NCBI RefSeq assembly: GCF_017873675.1
Contig: NZ_JAGGKK010000006.1
Location: forward strand, 96,883 to 160,882
Origin: Virgibacillus litoralis
GTDB taxonomy: Bacteria > Bacillota > Bacilli > Bacillales > Amphibacillaceae
Direction: 5' to 3'
DNA: 64,000 nucleotides
Part shown: piece by piece, positions 50,355-59,225 of the stretch
Layout: the number at the start of each line of letters is the position of its first letter
Numbering within the stretch: position 1 is the stretch's first letter
The notes under the pieces: model-generated
The model's database searches: none
What the model was told of the DNA's origin: nothing
Seen by the model: only the letters and a program-made list of their open reading frames with translations
Made by a program: the position numbers and the translations under genes

Positions 50355-50780
50355 CTATTCCATTGTTATTGGTTTTTGTTCCTTTCGTGCCAGACACATA
50401 ATTCCAGCGACTAGATAAAATATCCCGCTAAATATTCCGGCGCCTACTGTTATAATTGCTGCAAGTACAGACGTTACAATCAAAATAATTCCTGCTGCTT
50501 TCGGTTTCTTATCGCCTTTTACCAATATGATTGAAATAATACCTAAAACCAATGCAATGATTGAAACAACCGCTAGTACTAATCCTCCACCTTGAAGGAC
50601 TTCCAGCATAGCCTGCATATCACCCGTTCCCATTCCAGGTTGTTGCATTATTTCATCCGAAGCCTCATTCAAGACTTGCTCATTGTTAAATAGCCAAGCT
50701 GCAAATATACCTACTCCAGCAAACAGCATATAGATTAATGCACCAACAATCGTTAATACAATTTCTCCTGTCCGATTCAT
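50355..50780 (-). CDS. DUF4064 membrane protein
   Basis: A 141-residue protein with four hydrophobic segments (about 8-30, 66-88, 95-113, 118-136). TGEIVLTIVGALIYMLFAGV and the GGGLVLAVVSIIALVLGIIS stretch match the DUF4064 family of small Firmicute membrane proteins, function unknown. GGGGAGGGTTTGTT precedes the ATG. Monocistronic. Confidence 0.82.
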   Translation of the reverse strand: MNRTGEIVLTIVGALIYMLFAGVGIFAAWLFNNEQVLNEASDEIMQQPGMGTGDMQAMLEVLQGGGLVLAVVSIIALVLGIISIILVKGDKKPKAAGIILIVTSVLAAIITVGAGIFSGIFYLVAGIMCLARKEQKPITME

Positions 50781-50934
50781 AACAAACCCTCCCCATTTTT
50801 GACTTCACTTATTCTATGCAGTAATTTGAATGGATTATTCTAATTACCATGTACTACCTTACCATATAACATTATACATTCTAACTTTTATCATAACATT
50901 TATCTGCTAGAATTCGACAAACCCTAAATTAAAT

Positions 50935-51025
50935 TTAGAAAACTTGGCTTATCGTGCCAAGCCTTAATGGCGAAATCTTTAGGTGCACTTATGCAGTAAG
51001 AAAGGAGTTATACTTTTGTATATAA
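50935..51025. repeat. Repeat family R7, copy 4
   Basis: TTTAGAAAACTTGGCTTATCG, then GGTGCACTTATGCAGTAAGAAA and GGAGTTATACTTTT. It shares both hairpins with copy 2 in degraded form. Confidence 0.75.
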
Positions 51026-51035
51026 CTTGATTTTA

Positions 51036-51225
51036 GCGGACACAGGAGACGCTATTTCTATTTAAAAGCTACTTTCTCGAATTATCCGGACACAGTAGCC
51101 CTTATTATACATATATCAGGTTATTTAACTGTATTTGTGTGAAATAAGGTCCTTGGTGTCCGCATACACCACCATTTTCGTGGATTTTTGCCAAATAAGG
51201 TCGCTGGTGTCCGCTAACCTCAAAT
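51036..51225. repeat. Repeat R6, array 1
   Basis: Four copies of a 23-bp motif, two as GCGGACAC...CTTATT (51038, 51088) and two inverted as AAATAAGG...GGTGTCCGC (51146, 51199). The outer and inner pairs can form long stems. A second array lies at 55270-55407. The rest of this gap (50781-51341) shows no gene. Confidence 0.75.
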
Positions 51226-51341
51226 TTGCTAAATGAAAAATAATTTTCATGATAGATGGGTGCTGCGCATTCAGCAGCCATAGTGATTTCTTATCTGCCA
51301 AAAAAATAAGCCAACAATCGAAGGCTTGTATGCTTCAGTGA

Positions 51342-52625
51342 CTATTCTATTAAATTAGCAGCATTCAGATAGCCATGACCTTGAACATTGGGGGATTGTC
51401 CTAAATCAACACAAGAATTTATAAGTCGTTCCTTAACTAAGTCCGGGGGTAGATTCGGTTCTTTTTGGAGTAATTGTGCAACTACACCTGCACATATTGG
51501 TGTAGCCATTGAGGTTCCTGATAAGGAAAAATAGTTAGTACCTACTCGTGACCCTGAATTTGTTTTATCGAGAAAAGATCCGGGTGATCGCAGAGAGATA
51601 ATATTTACACCGGGCGTTAATAAATCCGGCTTCAACAGACCATCAATTGTTGGACCGCGACTTGAGAAATCCGCTATCAAATCATCAGAACGATTAACTG
51701 TATTACTATCGTTGGCAGCACCTACTGTAATTACTTTAGGACTAATTCCCGGGCTCCCGACCGATTCCGCAGATGGCCCTGAGTTTCCAGCGGCTACACA
51801 AACAACCATACCATTATCCCACGCAGCTTCAACTGCTTTTACAACAGGGTCCTCTTCTGCAGATTGTTCTGCAGGTGAGCCAAGAGATAACGATAGTACA
51901 TCAATGCTAAATTGCGATTTATTTTGAATACACCAATCAATTCCGGCTATGACTGTAGAAAGTGAACCAGACCCCATTTTATTTAATACTTTTACGCCAA
52001 TTAAGTTAGAATCTGGTGCTGGTCCTTGATAAATTCCATCAGACAAAAGCCCGTTACCTGCCGCATCTCCTGCACAATGAGTACCATGTCCATTATCATC
52101 ATATGGGTTCGTATTGTTTTTAACAAAATCTTTAAAGGCGATAATCCTCCCCTCTAAATCATTGTGTGGGTATATTCCCGTATCAATAACAGAAATGTTG
52201 ACACCTTTTCCGGTTAAGCCAGACTGCTTCAACTGATCAGAATTAATAGCCGGTGTGGCTTTATCTAACAACGTGGTAACTTTTTTATCATGATAAAACT
52301 TTTTAATGTGATTACAGTTTTCAGTTAAATATTCTATTTTTTCAATTGATAGTTTGGTGGAACAACATGATATGGAAGGAAATTGTTTAATATGGGGGCA
52401 CTTAGCACTTTTTACATCATTAATGCCAGCCTCAAACGTATCTATCTCAAACTCAATAACTACAGGTAACCTCTTTGCCTTTTTTCTAATATATTCTAAA
52501 GGTCGGTGTAAGAAACATGGAACTGAACGAAAAGGGTGATAAAATTGAATTAGTTGTCGGCGTAAATCTTTATCAAATTTATGTCCCATTCGCCGAACCA
52601 TTTGAACTATAGAAAAGCCTAGCAT
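51342..52625 (-). CDS. Intracellular-type subtilase (S8 peptidase, AprX-like)
   Basis: A 427-residue serine protease with the catalytic triad Asp148 (SVIDTGIYP), His180 (DDNGHGTHCAG) and Ser372 (SGTSMATP); the oxyanion Asn is in CVAAGNSGPSA. There is no signal peptide, and a roughly 120-residue N-terminal propeptide-like region contains several Cys (CPHIKQFPSISCCS), typical of AprX. Likely cytoplasmic or released at lysis. AAGAGAGGATG-type ribosome binding site before the ATG. Monocistronic. Confidence 0.9.
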   Translation of the reverse strand: MLGFSIVQMVRRMGHKFDKDLRRQLIQFYHPFRSVPCFLHRPLEYIRKKAKRLPVVIEFEIDTFEAGINDVKSAKCPHIKQFPSISCCSTKLSIEKIEYLTENCNHIKKFYHDKKVTTLLDKATPAINSDQLKQSGLTGKGVNISVIDTGIYPHNDLEGRIIAFKDFVKNNTNPYDDNGHGTHCAGDAAGNGLLSDGIYQGPAPDSNLIGVKVLNKMGSGSLSTVIAGIDWCIQNKSQFSIDVLSLSLGSPAEQSAEEDPVVKAVEAAWDNGMVVCVAAGNSGPSAESVGSPGISPKVITVGAANDSNTVNRSDDLIADFSSRGPTIDGLLKPDLLTPGVNIISLRSPGSFLDKTNSGSRVGTNYFSLSGTSMATPICAGVVAQLLQKEPNLPPDLVKERLINSCVDLGQSPNVQGHGYLNAANLIE

Positions 52626-52746
52626 GATAATTTCATCCTCTCTTAATATTTACGTGACACGATATAATACGTAATTTACTAAGAGAGGTAATAATGAATT
52701 GGTACAGAAAATGATGAAAAAGGCAAATAACCAGTGAATTGTGAAG

Positions 52747-54090
52747 TTAACTTTCTATCTTTTGCAGGGTTTCTTCCAAACTTTGCATCGTACTATCTAT
52801 CATTCGCTCATATAGATTTAAAATAGATTTCCCATAATTGTCACCTGGCACAGCCCACTTTCCATTTAAACCAGCCCATGTTGAAGCAGATCCCCTGTCT
52901 ACTAAATCAAAACGAGGATCAACTAATGGATACGCATCCGGCAATGAGTTAGTCGATGCATAGGCATATAAATGTTGTATATGGGCTAGCACTCCTTCTC
53001 TTGGCGTATCAAAGCTTGCACCGGGTTTATCTGGCCCTGTTGCCCCTAGTCCACAAAAGTTGTTCTGATCAGGTTGTACGACCCCAGTAAATCGGAGAAA
53101 GTCTGTTTCATGCATAGCTTGGGCAAAAGCAACGTCTCCTCTAACTCCATAATACTCTCCAAAGGTTAAATAATAATTACCTAACTCGATTGCGTCAGGA
53201 TTAATTTCATTAACATACATATTCATGTGTTGTGGTGATTGAAACGTCTGACCTAATATGGAATAGCCAGTAATATCATCTTGATTGGAATCGGTACTCT
53301 CCGAAATAATATAGGCATCGTCAATTCCTGCATTTTTGACTTCCTCTAAACGTCTTTCTGCATTTTCTCTGCTTGAAAAAGCACCAGCCTGAACACGATA
53401 CCAGAGTTCATTGGAAATAGTGGTGGAATAAACAAAAGCTTCAATGCTGTTTGATTGAAGAAAGTCCGACCTTTCTTCTGCATTTTCTTTTGATTTAAAC
53501 GAACCAGCAATTACCTTATAAATTGTTCCGGAACCGTCTTGTTTTGGCTGAAGATTAAACGCTCGTGCTAATCCATTCACATGACCTTGGGCAACCCTTT
53601 CACGCCATGATGATTTTTTTAACAAAGCACCATCATGTGCGTTATCGATAAACCCATTTTCTGTTAATAATGCTGACATAGTCGTTTCACGTAATACGTG
53701 GAAGTTTGCTTTTTTCTGCCCACGGTCTCGCAGTTGATTAACTTTAATAACTTCTGCATGGATAATATCCTGGTAACCTGCTGTTGTGGACGAGTCGGAT
53801 AAGCTACTGTGAATATAGTCCTCATACCCTTGAGCAGTACCATCAAATGCATTACAGTGAATAGACAAATAATAGTCGGCACCCCAAGCATTAGCCTCAT
53901 TTGTCCGCTGGGCTAAACTTTTAAAGGTATCACTAGTACGGCTCATCTCAACTTCAACATTATCGTATCCATTGATTACTTTTTCACGAATTCTAAGCGC
54001 TATATCCAGGTTTACATCCTTTTCCTGTAATCCATTCCCTTGCGCCCCAGGATCTGATCCACCATGACCTGGATCTAAATAAAGTTTCAT
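52747..54090 (-). CDS. CwlC-like N-acetylmuramoyl-L-alanine amidase with SPOR and GH73-type domains
   Basis: A 447-residue cell-wall hydrolase. Amidase_3 domain residues 1-178 with zinc ligands His9, Glu23 and His78 (LDPGHGGSDPGAQGNGLQEK; YYLSIHCNAF) and the catalytic Glu in LLTENGFID (about 142). A SPOR domain follows (about 184-260). The C-terminus (about 265-430) is glucosaminidase-like: AQAMHETDFLRFTGVV, NNFCGLGATG, REGVLAHIQHLYAY. No signal peptide, as in the mother-cell lysis amidase CwlC. GGAGGTA before the ATG at 54090 sets the start; 40 open upstream codons are not coding. Probably active at mother-cell lysis. Confidence 0.9.
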   Translation of the reverse strand: MKLYLDPGHGGSDPGAQGNGLQEKDVNLDIALRIREKVINGYDNVEVEMSRTSDTFKSLAQRTNEANAWGADYYLSIHCNAFDGTAQGYEDYIHSSLSDSSTTAGYQDIIHAEVIKVNQLRDRGQKKANFHVLRETTMSALLTENGFIDNAHDGALLKKSSWRERVAQGHVNGLARAFNLQPKQDGSGTIYKVIAGSFKSKENAEERSDFLQSNSIEAFVYSTTISNELWYRVQAGAFSSRENAERRLEEVKNAGIDDAYIISESTDSNQDDITGYSILGQTFQSPQHMNMYVNEINPDAIELGNYYLTFGEYYGVRGDVAFAQAMHETDFLRFTGVVQPDQNNFCGLGATGPDKPGASFDTPREGVLAHIQHLYAYASTNSLPDAYPLVDPRFDLVDRGSASTWAGLNGKWAVPGDNYGKSILNLYERMIDSTMQSLEETLQKIES

Positions 54091-54128
54091 CAAATACCTC
54101 CATTCTATTAATTTTGGTACTACATTTA

Positions 54129-54137
54129 TATAATATG
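54129..54137 (-). promoter_or_regulatory. Possible sigma-K -10 of the amidase gene
   Basis: On the minus strand CATATTATA matches CATA-N3-TA, with a start near 54122 and the ribosome binding site about 20 bp downstream. No clear -35 AC. Confidence 0.4.
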
Positions 54138-54206
54138 AAAAATAGCAAGAATGAAATGGACAAATGTTTCTTTTATACAAAACTTGGCGAAAAATGTTCG
54201 GTTGCC

Positions 54207-55133
54207 TCAACTATCTTGATTTATTAGACTCACAACGTATTTATCCAATCGTTTTTTCATCATATCATTTGTTAATCCTGATACACCGAATGCTTCCCAC
54301 CCAGGATACACCTCAGGAGGCCCAACTAGCATATCACTCAAAGAAAGCAAGTCCCAATACCGATTATAGGTAAAACAAGAACCTGCCTGTTGCTGATATG
54401 CCTTCAGAAAACCATCTGCTGTTTCAACACCATATAGCATGGCCAGGTTCACTCTGCAATGTCCGACATCAACTCCGCGGGGGCCTCTGCAGCCATTCAC
54501 CCAATCTACCACTCCACTAACTGAGCCTTCATTCCATAAAACATTGGCTGGATGATAGTCTCGGTGAATGAAGCAATCTGTCGTCTTTGGTCGAGGCCCT
54601 GTTAAGATATTAATAGCACTTTCCCATGTTTTCGGCTCCTTCGACCAGCCTGGCACCTTAAACGTTGATATGTCATTATAGCTATAATGCTGATATGGAA
54701 AGTCACTCGCTTCAACTGCATGAATTTTCTCAAGCCCTTTCGCCAATCCAGTTAGCCACTCATCCATATTGGCAGGTTTTAATTCTACAGCACCTTCAAG
54801 TTTCGTCATGAGAATTGCTGGAATTCCACATTTTTCTCCAGTTTCATCGGAGGCGACAACTTGTGGAGTCGTAACACCTGTTTTAGCAGCCATAAGTAAA
54901 CTTTCCTTTTCATGCAAAACCAAATCCGGTTCTTCCGCAAGCCATTCCTTATTATCAAATTGCCTGACAACATACCTTTTTACTGACTGACCCACCTTTA
55001 GTGTGATGCTATGTAACGTGGATGAGGTACTTCCTTTCAGTCGACTAACCGATTCCACTACTGCATTCGAATCGACATTATCTACTACCCATTCAATAAT
55101 CCGATTCGACAAATATTCGTTATTTTGTTCCAA
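54207..55133 (-). CDS. Aminoglycoside-phosphotransferase-fold kinase
   Basis: A 308-residue protein kinase-like small-molecule kinase. The catalytic loop is FIHRDYHPANVLW (HxDxxxxN) and the metal site is GVVDWVNGCRGPRGVDVGHC. N-terminal lobe: VKRYVVRQFDN Lys and LVLHEKESLLMAA. The substrate is unknown; many members phosphorylate sugars, choline or antibiotics. The ATG at 55133 has AATCGGGGTGGATTTT before it, a moderate site. Upstream of the amidase gene on the same strand, 116 bp away. Confidence 0.84.
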   Translation of the reverse strand: MEQNNEYLSNRIIEWVVDNVDSNAVVESVSRLKGSTSSTLHSITLKVGQSVKRYVVRQFDNKEWLAEEPDLVLHEKESLLMAAKTGVTTPQVVASDETGEKCGIPAILMTKLEGAVELKPANMDEWLTGLAKGLEKIHAVEASDFPYQHYSYNDISTFKVPGWSKEPKTWESAINILTGPRPKTTDCFIHRDYHPANVLWNEGSVSGVVDWVNGCRGPRGVDVGHCRVNLAMLYGVETADGFLKAYQQQAGSCFTYNRYWDLLSLSDMLVGPPEVYPGWEAFGVSGLTNDMMKKRLDKYVVSLINQDS

Positions 55134-55254
55134 AAAAATCCACCCCGATTCTTAATATAGATATAATTTTAATATAATTACTCTGAAATTAAAGGGATTT
55201 GATATCATTTTGGTGAAAAACATACAAAGGACGAGTATCATAATAACAGGTTAT

Positions 55255-55410
55255 ACTGCCTAAGATTACTTTAGTGGACACCAAAGCCCTTATTTGACAA
55301 AAACAGCCCTTTTTCCTTAGATATATGTGAAATAAGGTATCTGATGACCGCATATTACAAAAAAAGCACTTTTTTGCAGAAAAAACGTATCCTGTGTCCG
55401 CTTACTACAG
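55255..55410. repeat. Repeat R6, array 2
   Basis: GTGGACACCAAAGCCCTTATTTG at 55272, an inverted GAAATAAGG...GATGACCGC at 55330 and AACGTATCCTGTGTCCGCT near 55384. Same 23-bp motif and alternation as array 1, more degraded. Nothing else is seen between the APH gene and the DUF1801 gene. Confidence 0.7.
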
Positions 55411-55449
55411 TTACGTAAGAACAATAATATAAAAGGAGAGTCAGAAAGC

Positions 55450-55803
55450 ATGGAACCAATCCAAACGAAAGAAGTAGATCAATTCATTGAAAGTTTAAAT
55501 GACCATACAAAGGAAATTACCGAAAGCCTACGAGAGCTTATTTTTCAAACGTCCCCCAATATAACTGAAGAAATGAAATGGGGAAAGCCATGTTATATTG
55601 AGAATGGTCTTGTATGCTATCTTCAGACTGCCAAGAATCATGTTAATCTGGGTTTCTACTTCGGTGCCGCACTCAAGGATAAGGATAACCTGCTTGAAGG
55701 AACTGGCAAAAAAATGCGTCATATCAGAGTTAAGCAACTCGATGATATACAGCCCAATGAATTTTCAGCATTAATACAGGAAGCCGTTGATCTAGAAACA
55801 TGA
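55450..55803 (+). CDS. DUF1801 domain protein
   Basis: A 117-residue protein: VDQFIESLNDHTKEITESLR, then EMKWGKPCYIENGLVCYL and HVNLGFYFGAAL match DUF1801, a small alpha/beta fold of unknown function (YdhG-like). AAAGGAG precedes the ATG. Followed by the thi promoter 55 bp later. Confidence 0.82.
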   Translation: MEPIQTKEVDQFIESLNDHTKEITESLRELIFQTSPNITEEMKWGKPCYIENGLVCYLQTAKNHVNLGFYFGAALKDKDNLLEGTGKKMRHIRVKQLDDIQPNEFSALIQEAVDLET

Positions 55804-55857
55804 CTTTCTTCACTACATTCATGAACCTGAAATAAACCATGACAAAAGTGATTTCTT

Positions 55858-55886
55858 TTGTTATCCTTAAATTGAAAACATAATAT
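55858..55886 (+). promoter_or_regulatory. Sigma-A promoter of the thi operon
   Basis: TTGTTA and TAATAT with 17 bp between. The TPP riboswitch begins about 12 bp after the -10. Confidence 0.75.
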
Positions 55887-55895
55887 TTTAAAAAT

Positions 55896-56000
55896 TACTA
55901 CTAGGGGTGCCCAAAATCGAGGGCTGAGAGGAAAGCACGTATTAGCTTTCTGACTCTTACGGACCTGATCTGGTTAATACCAGCGGAGGGAAGTAGACTG
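55896..56000 (+). ncRNA. TPP riboswitch 1 (transcriptional type)
   Basis: Contains the THI box: ACTACTAGGGGTGC, GGGCTGAGAGGAAA, GACTCTTACGGACCTGATCT, GGTTAATACCAGC and GGAGGGAAGTAG. A rho-independent terminator follows at 56031-56062, so thiamine pyrophosphate should stop transcription. A copy of repeat R3 lies between this switch and the first gene, thiW. Confidence 0.95.
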
Positions 56001-56030
56001 ACGATATACTTACTTATATCAGCTATTTCA

Positions 56031-56062
56031 AGCCAGGTCCATTAATGGATCTGGCTTTTTTC
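56031..56062 (+). terminator. Expression platform of TPP riboswitch 1
   Basis: AGCCAGGTCC and GGATCTGGCT (one G-U) form a 10-bp stem, followed by TTTTTTCG. Confidence 0.88.
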
Positions 56063-56109
56063 GTTGTCTAGGAAGTTATAAAATGGAGCACTGTGGATGA
56101 CTGAACTAC

Positions 56110-56275
56110 AGTATCAGCCACGTCCAGCTCCAGCGCCAAGCGCCTAGTGGACTTCCCTCCCCGTGTCTACGATAAGTCAATATCGAATCGCTACGCTCTT
56201 CGTATTTCCTTTATCTTACACGGGTCAGTCCAGTCCATACGGCACTGAACAGGCGCTTGCGCTTTTGTTCTGCGC
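56110..56275 (-). repeat. Repeat family R3, copy 2, in the thiW leader
   Basis: Reverse complement of the backbone of R3 copy 1 without its nested modules: AAGCGCAAGCGCCTGTTCAG, CGTATGGACT, GAGATAAAGGA-type, CGAAGAGCGTAG and ACACGGGGAGGGAAGTCC. It lies after the TPP terminator and 25 bp before the thiW start codon. Confidence 0.8.
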
Positions 56276-56300
56276 CCCTTTCATGGAAAGGAGGATTTGA

Positions 56301-56792
56301 TTGAACCGAACTCGATTACTTACGACAATGGCAGTCTTTGTGGCAATAGGTACATTGGGTGCACAGTTACTTTGGTTTCCAGCAGGCGTCGCAAAAGCCT
56401 ATCCTGTCCAGCATGCCGTCAATGTCATGGCCGCAGTAACACTTGGCCCTGGTCCTGCGGTCGGTATTGCATTTATGATTGGACTGCTCCGCAACATGCT
56501 TGGACTTGGTACATTACTGGCGTTTCCCGGCGGCATGATTGGAGCATTTCTAGCTGGATACTTATTTCAGAAGACTCATAAAAAAGCCATGGCTGCTGTG
56601 GGAGAGGCAATTGGTACCGGGGTCATCGGAGCACTTTTTGCTGTTCCCTTTGCTAAGCTATTGGTGGGTAGTTCAGCTGGTGCATTGTTCTTTATACCAT
56701 CGTTTCTTATTAGCAGTGTTACTGGAGCATTGATAGGCTGGTTTGTTATTTCACGTGTTAATCAGGAAAGACTAGTTCAAAATAAAATATAG
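56301..56792 (+). CDS. thiW: ThiW, S component of an ECF thiamine-precursor transporter
   Basis: A 163-residue integral membrane protein with about five helices. LTTMAVFVAIGTLGAQLLWF and FPAGVAKAYPVQHAVNVMAA are ThiW signature segments. ThiW proteins bind the thiazole precursor for a shared energy-coupling factor (EcfAT, not in the window). The start is TTG at 56301 behind AAAGGAGG. First gene after TPP riboswitch 1. The presence of thiM and thiE downstream, but no thiC or thiG, fits salvage instead of full synthesis in this cluster. Confidence 0.88.
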   Translation: MNRTRLLTTMAVFVAIGTLGAQLLWFPAGVAKAYPVQHAVNVMAAVTLGPGPAVGIAFMIGLLRNMLGLGTLLAFPGGMIGAFLAGYLFQKTHKKAMAAVGEAIGTGVIGALFAVPFAKLLVGSSAGALFFIPSFLISSVTGALIGWFVISRVNQERLVQNKI

Positions 56793-56796
56793 GAAA

Positions 56797-56890
56797 AACT
56801 ACTAGGGGCGCTGTACTGGCTGAGAAACGGAAATATTCCTTGTCCCTTGAAACCTGATCTGGATAATGCCTGCGCAGGGAAGTAGTTGAG
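56797..56890 (+). ncRNA. TPP riboswitch 2 (translational type)
   Basis: A second THI element: CTACTAGGGGCGC, GGCTGAGAAACGG, ACCTGATCTGGATAATGCC and TGCGCAGGGAAGTAG. No terminator follows. Instead CCCCTAGTAG at 56926-56935 is a perfect 10-base complement to the 5' P1 strand at 56799-56808. Next to it AGCTTCC (56934-56940) pairs with the ribosome binding site GGAGGCT (56950-56956). This supports control of tenA translation. Confidence 0.9.
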
Positions 56891-56961
56891 GGCCGCATTC
56901 TGTACCTCTAGTAATCTACTTTTATCCCCTAGTAGCTTCCTAAATCATTGGAGGCTTTGTT

Positions 56962-57651
56962 ATGTCATTCACACGACAATTAAGAGATGAGAACCAAGAT
57001 ATTTTTCAAGCAATATTTAATCACCCATTTGTCGATGGTATTGGAAAAAAAGATGTCCCGAACGATTCTATTGCGCATTATATTAAAGCAGATTTTGAGT
57101 ATTTGAATGCATTTATGCGAATTTATGGAATTGCTCTTTCCAAATCTGATAAGCGCGAGGACATCCGCTTCTTCGGTGAACAAATTCAATTTGTTTTAAA
57201 TAGTGAAAACCACCCACATCATAACTTTTGCGACCATATAGGGATTGGCTACGAGGAGCTCCAAGGTCACCCGCTTCCGCCAACTGCTGATCATTACATT
57301 AAGCATATGATGTATCACGCACAAACGGGTGGTTTAGCTGAAACCATTAGTGCTCTGCTTCCTTGTCCATGGACATACTTGGAAATAGGTCAAGAGTTAA
57401 TGAGCAAATATAAACCAAAAAAGAATCATCCATTTTATCCCTGGATCAGCTTTTATGCCGATGAACGATTTGGCAAGATTGTCACAGAAATGCGAAACCG
57501 CTTGGATGAATTTGCTGAACATACTTCATGGGATGAACAAAAAAAGATAAAAGAAGCATTCCGTAAAAGCTGCCAATTAGAGCTGGCTTTTTGGGAAATG
57601 GCCTATACTTGTGAAGATTGGCCAATGAAAGAGCTGGTGATTGGCCGATGA
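56962..57651 (+). CDS. tenA: Aminopyrimidine aminohydrolase (thiaminase II family)
   Basis: A 229-residue helical TenA protein that recycles thiamine breakdown products by hydrolysing aminopyrimidine to HMP. HPFVDGIGKKDVP near the start, then YIKADFEYLNAF, and the catalytic Cys in SALLPCPWTYLEIGQ. GGAGGC is before the ATG. Its stop overlaps thiD (ATGA), which would use the HMP directly. Confidence 0.92.
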   Translation: MSFTRQLRDENQDIFQAIFNHPFVDGIGKKDVPNDSIAHYIKADFEYLNAFMRIYGIALSKSDKREDIRFFGEQIQFVLNSENHPHHNFCDHIGIGYEELQGHPLPPTADHYIKHMMYHAQTGGLAETISALLPCPWTYLEIGQELMSKYKPKKNHPFYPWISFYADERFGKIVTEMRNRLDEFAEHTSWDEQKKIKEAFRKSCQLELAFWEMAYTCEDWPMKELVIGR

Positions 57652-58451
57652 AAATCATTCCATGTGCACTTACAATCGCTGGTACTGACCCCAGTGGTGG
57701 AGCCGGAATTCAAGCAGACTTAAAAACCTTTCAGGAACTGAAGACTTACGGAATGTCAGTCATTACATCCGTTGTTGCCCAAAATACAACAGGTGTCCAG
57801 AATGTGCACCATCTCCCTGTTGAAATGATTAAACAACAATTGGATTCCGTTATTACAGATATCCCATTTCAAGCATTTAAGACTGGTATGATCGCCAATA
57901 TTGACATGATGGAGGCTATTGCTCAAAGAATTAACGGTTTAAACATCCCTTATGTTATGGACCCGGTAATGGTCGCAACAAGTGGCGATCCATTAATCGC
58001 AAGCAATGCCCGGGATTTCTTACGTAAGAATCTATTGCCACTGACATCGTTAGTAACGCCAAATATCCCTGAGGCAGAAATTATTACGGGTGAAAAAATT
58101 GAAACACTGAACAACATGAAAAAGGCTGCGAAACAAATAGTTCACGAATTTGGAGCAGGTGCATCTTTGGTTAAAGGTGGCCATTTGCAAGGTGAAGCCA
58201 TTGATTTTTTATATGACGGAAGTTCGATACACACTTTTTCAGCCAAACGAATTGATACAAAAAATACGCACGGAACTGGCTGTACTTATTCAGCAGCCAT
58301 TACAGCCTACTTAAGCCAGGGAGATTCTTTACCAGAGGCCGTTAAGAAAGCAAAAGATTACGTAACTGCTGCAATCCGTCATTCATTTTCACTTGGTCAT
58401 GGAAGTGGGCCGACAAATCATTGGGCACAACACATGGAAAGGGTGAGGTAA
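57648..58451 (+). CDS. thiD: Hydroxymethylpyrimidine (phosphate) kinase
   Basis: A 267-residue ribokinase-like enzyme that phosphorylates HMP and HMP-P. CALTIAGTDPSGGAGIQADL opens it, NTHGTGCTYSAAITAYL carries the anion hole and catalytic Asp. The in-frame ATG at 57618 lies inside tenA with no binding site; the ATG at 57648 is coupled to the tenA stop. Confidence 0.93.
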   Translation: MKIIPCALTIAGTDPSGGAGIQADLKTFQELKTYGMSVITSVVAQNTTGVQNVHHLPVEMIKQQLDSVITDIPFQAFKTGMIANIDMMEAIAQRINGLNIPYVMDPVMVATSGDPLIASNARDFLRKNLLPLTSLVTPNIPEAEIITGEKIETLNNMKKAAKQIVHEFGAGASLVKGGHLQGEAIDFLYDGSSIHTFSAKRIDTKNTHGTGCTYSAAITAYLSQGDSLPEAVKKAKDYVTAAIRHSFSLGHGSGPTNHWAQHMERVR

Positions 58452-59225
58452 ATGAACAAAGATATAATTCAAAAAGTTAGAGATCAAAGTCCGTTGATTC
58501 ACCATCTGACAAATCAAGTTGTGATGAATTTTACAGCAAATGGCTTGTTATCCTTTGGCGGAACACCAGTCATGGCTAAAGCTGAAGAGGAAGCGAAGGA
58601 CATGGCATCCATTGCGGATGGCGTACTTTTAAACATTGGGACTATAACAGCTCAGGATCTTCCAGCAATAATCACAGCAGGGAAAACAGCTAATGATAAA
58701 GGAATACCAGTGGTTCTTGATCCTGTTGGTGTCGCGGCAACACCATTTCGGACATCAGTTGTAAAAGAAATTCTGAATGCAGTGCAGCCAACCGTCATCA
58801 AGGGAAATGCTGGCGAAATTGCACACCTCGTAGAAATTCCCTGGCAAACAAAGGGCGTCGAATCGGTAGGTAATGGAAATTCTGTGGAAATAGCTTTAAA
58901 AGCTGCCGATACTTATCAAACTACTGCCGTTGTCACAGGGGAAACGGATGTTATCTGCTCCGGAAAAGAATATCTTTCGAACAATTCCGGGCACCCGATT
59001 CTTGGCAAAATAACTGGTGCTGGCTGTCTGCTTGGTTCCATCCTAACTGCATGTTTAACCACAAATGAACCAATCGAGCAGCAGGTGTTAACTGCAGTTG
59101 AGTTTTACGGACTAGCTGCGGAATATGCTGCCGACTACTCAAAAGTAAGTGGACCCGGGACTTTCCTTCCTCATTTTATTGATGCATTATCATTTGAAGT
59201 CGATAAACTGGAGAAGCTTAATTGA
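58452..59225 (+). CDS. thiM: Hydroxyethylthiazole kinase
   Basis: A 257-residue thiazole kinase of the ribokinase fold. HLTNQVVMNFTANGLLSFGG and the ATP/anion loop GKITGAGCLLGSILTACL are diagnostic; VVLDPVGVAATPFR is the substrate segment. AGGGTGAGG lies upstream; it follows thiD with no gap. Confidence 0.93.
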   Translation: MNKDIIQKVRDQSPLIHHLTNQVVMNFTANGLLSFGGTPVMAKAEEEAKDMASIADGVLLNIGTITAQDLPAIITAGKTANDKGIPVVLDPVGVAATPFRTSVVKEILNAVQPTVIKGNAGEIAHLVEIPWQTKGVESVGNGNSVEIALKAADTYQTTAVVTGETDVICSGKEYLSNNSGHPILGKITGAGCLLGSILTACLTTNEPIEQQVLTAVEFYGLAAEYAADYSKVSGPGTFLPHFIDALSFEVDKLEKLN

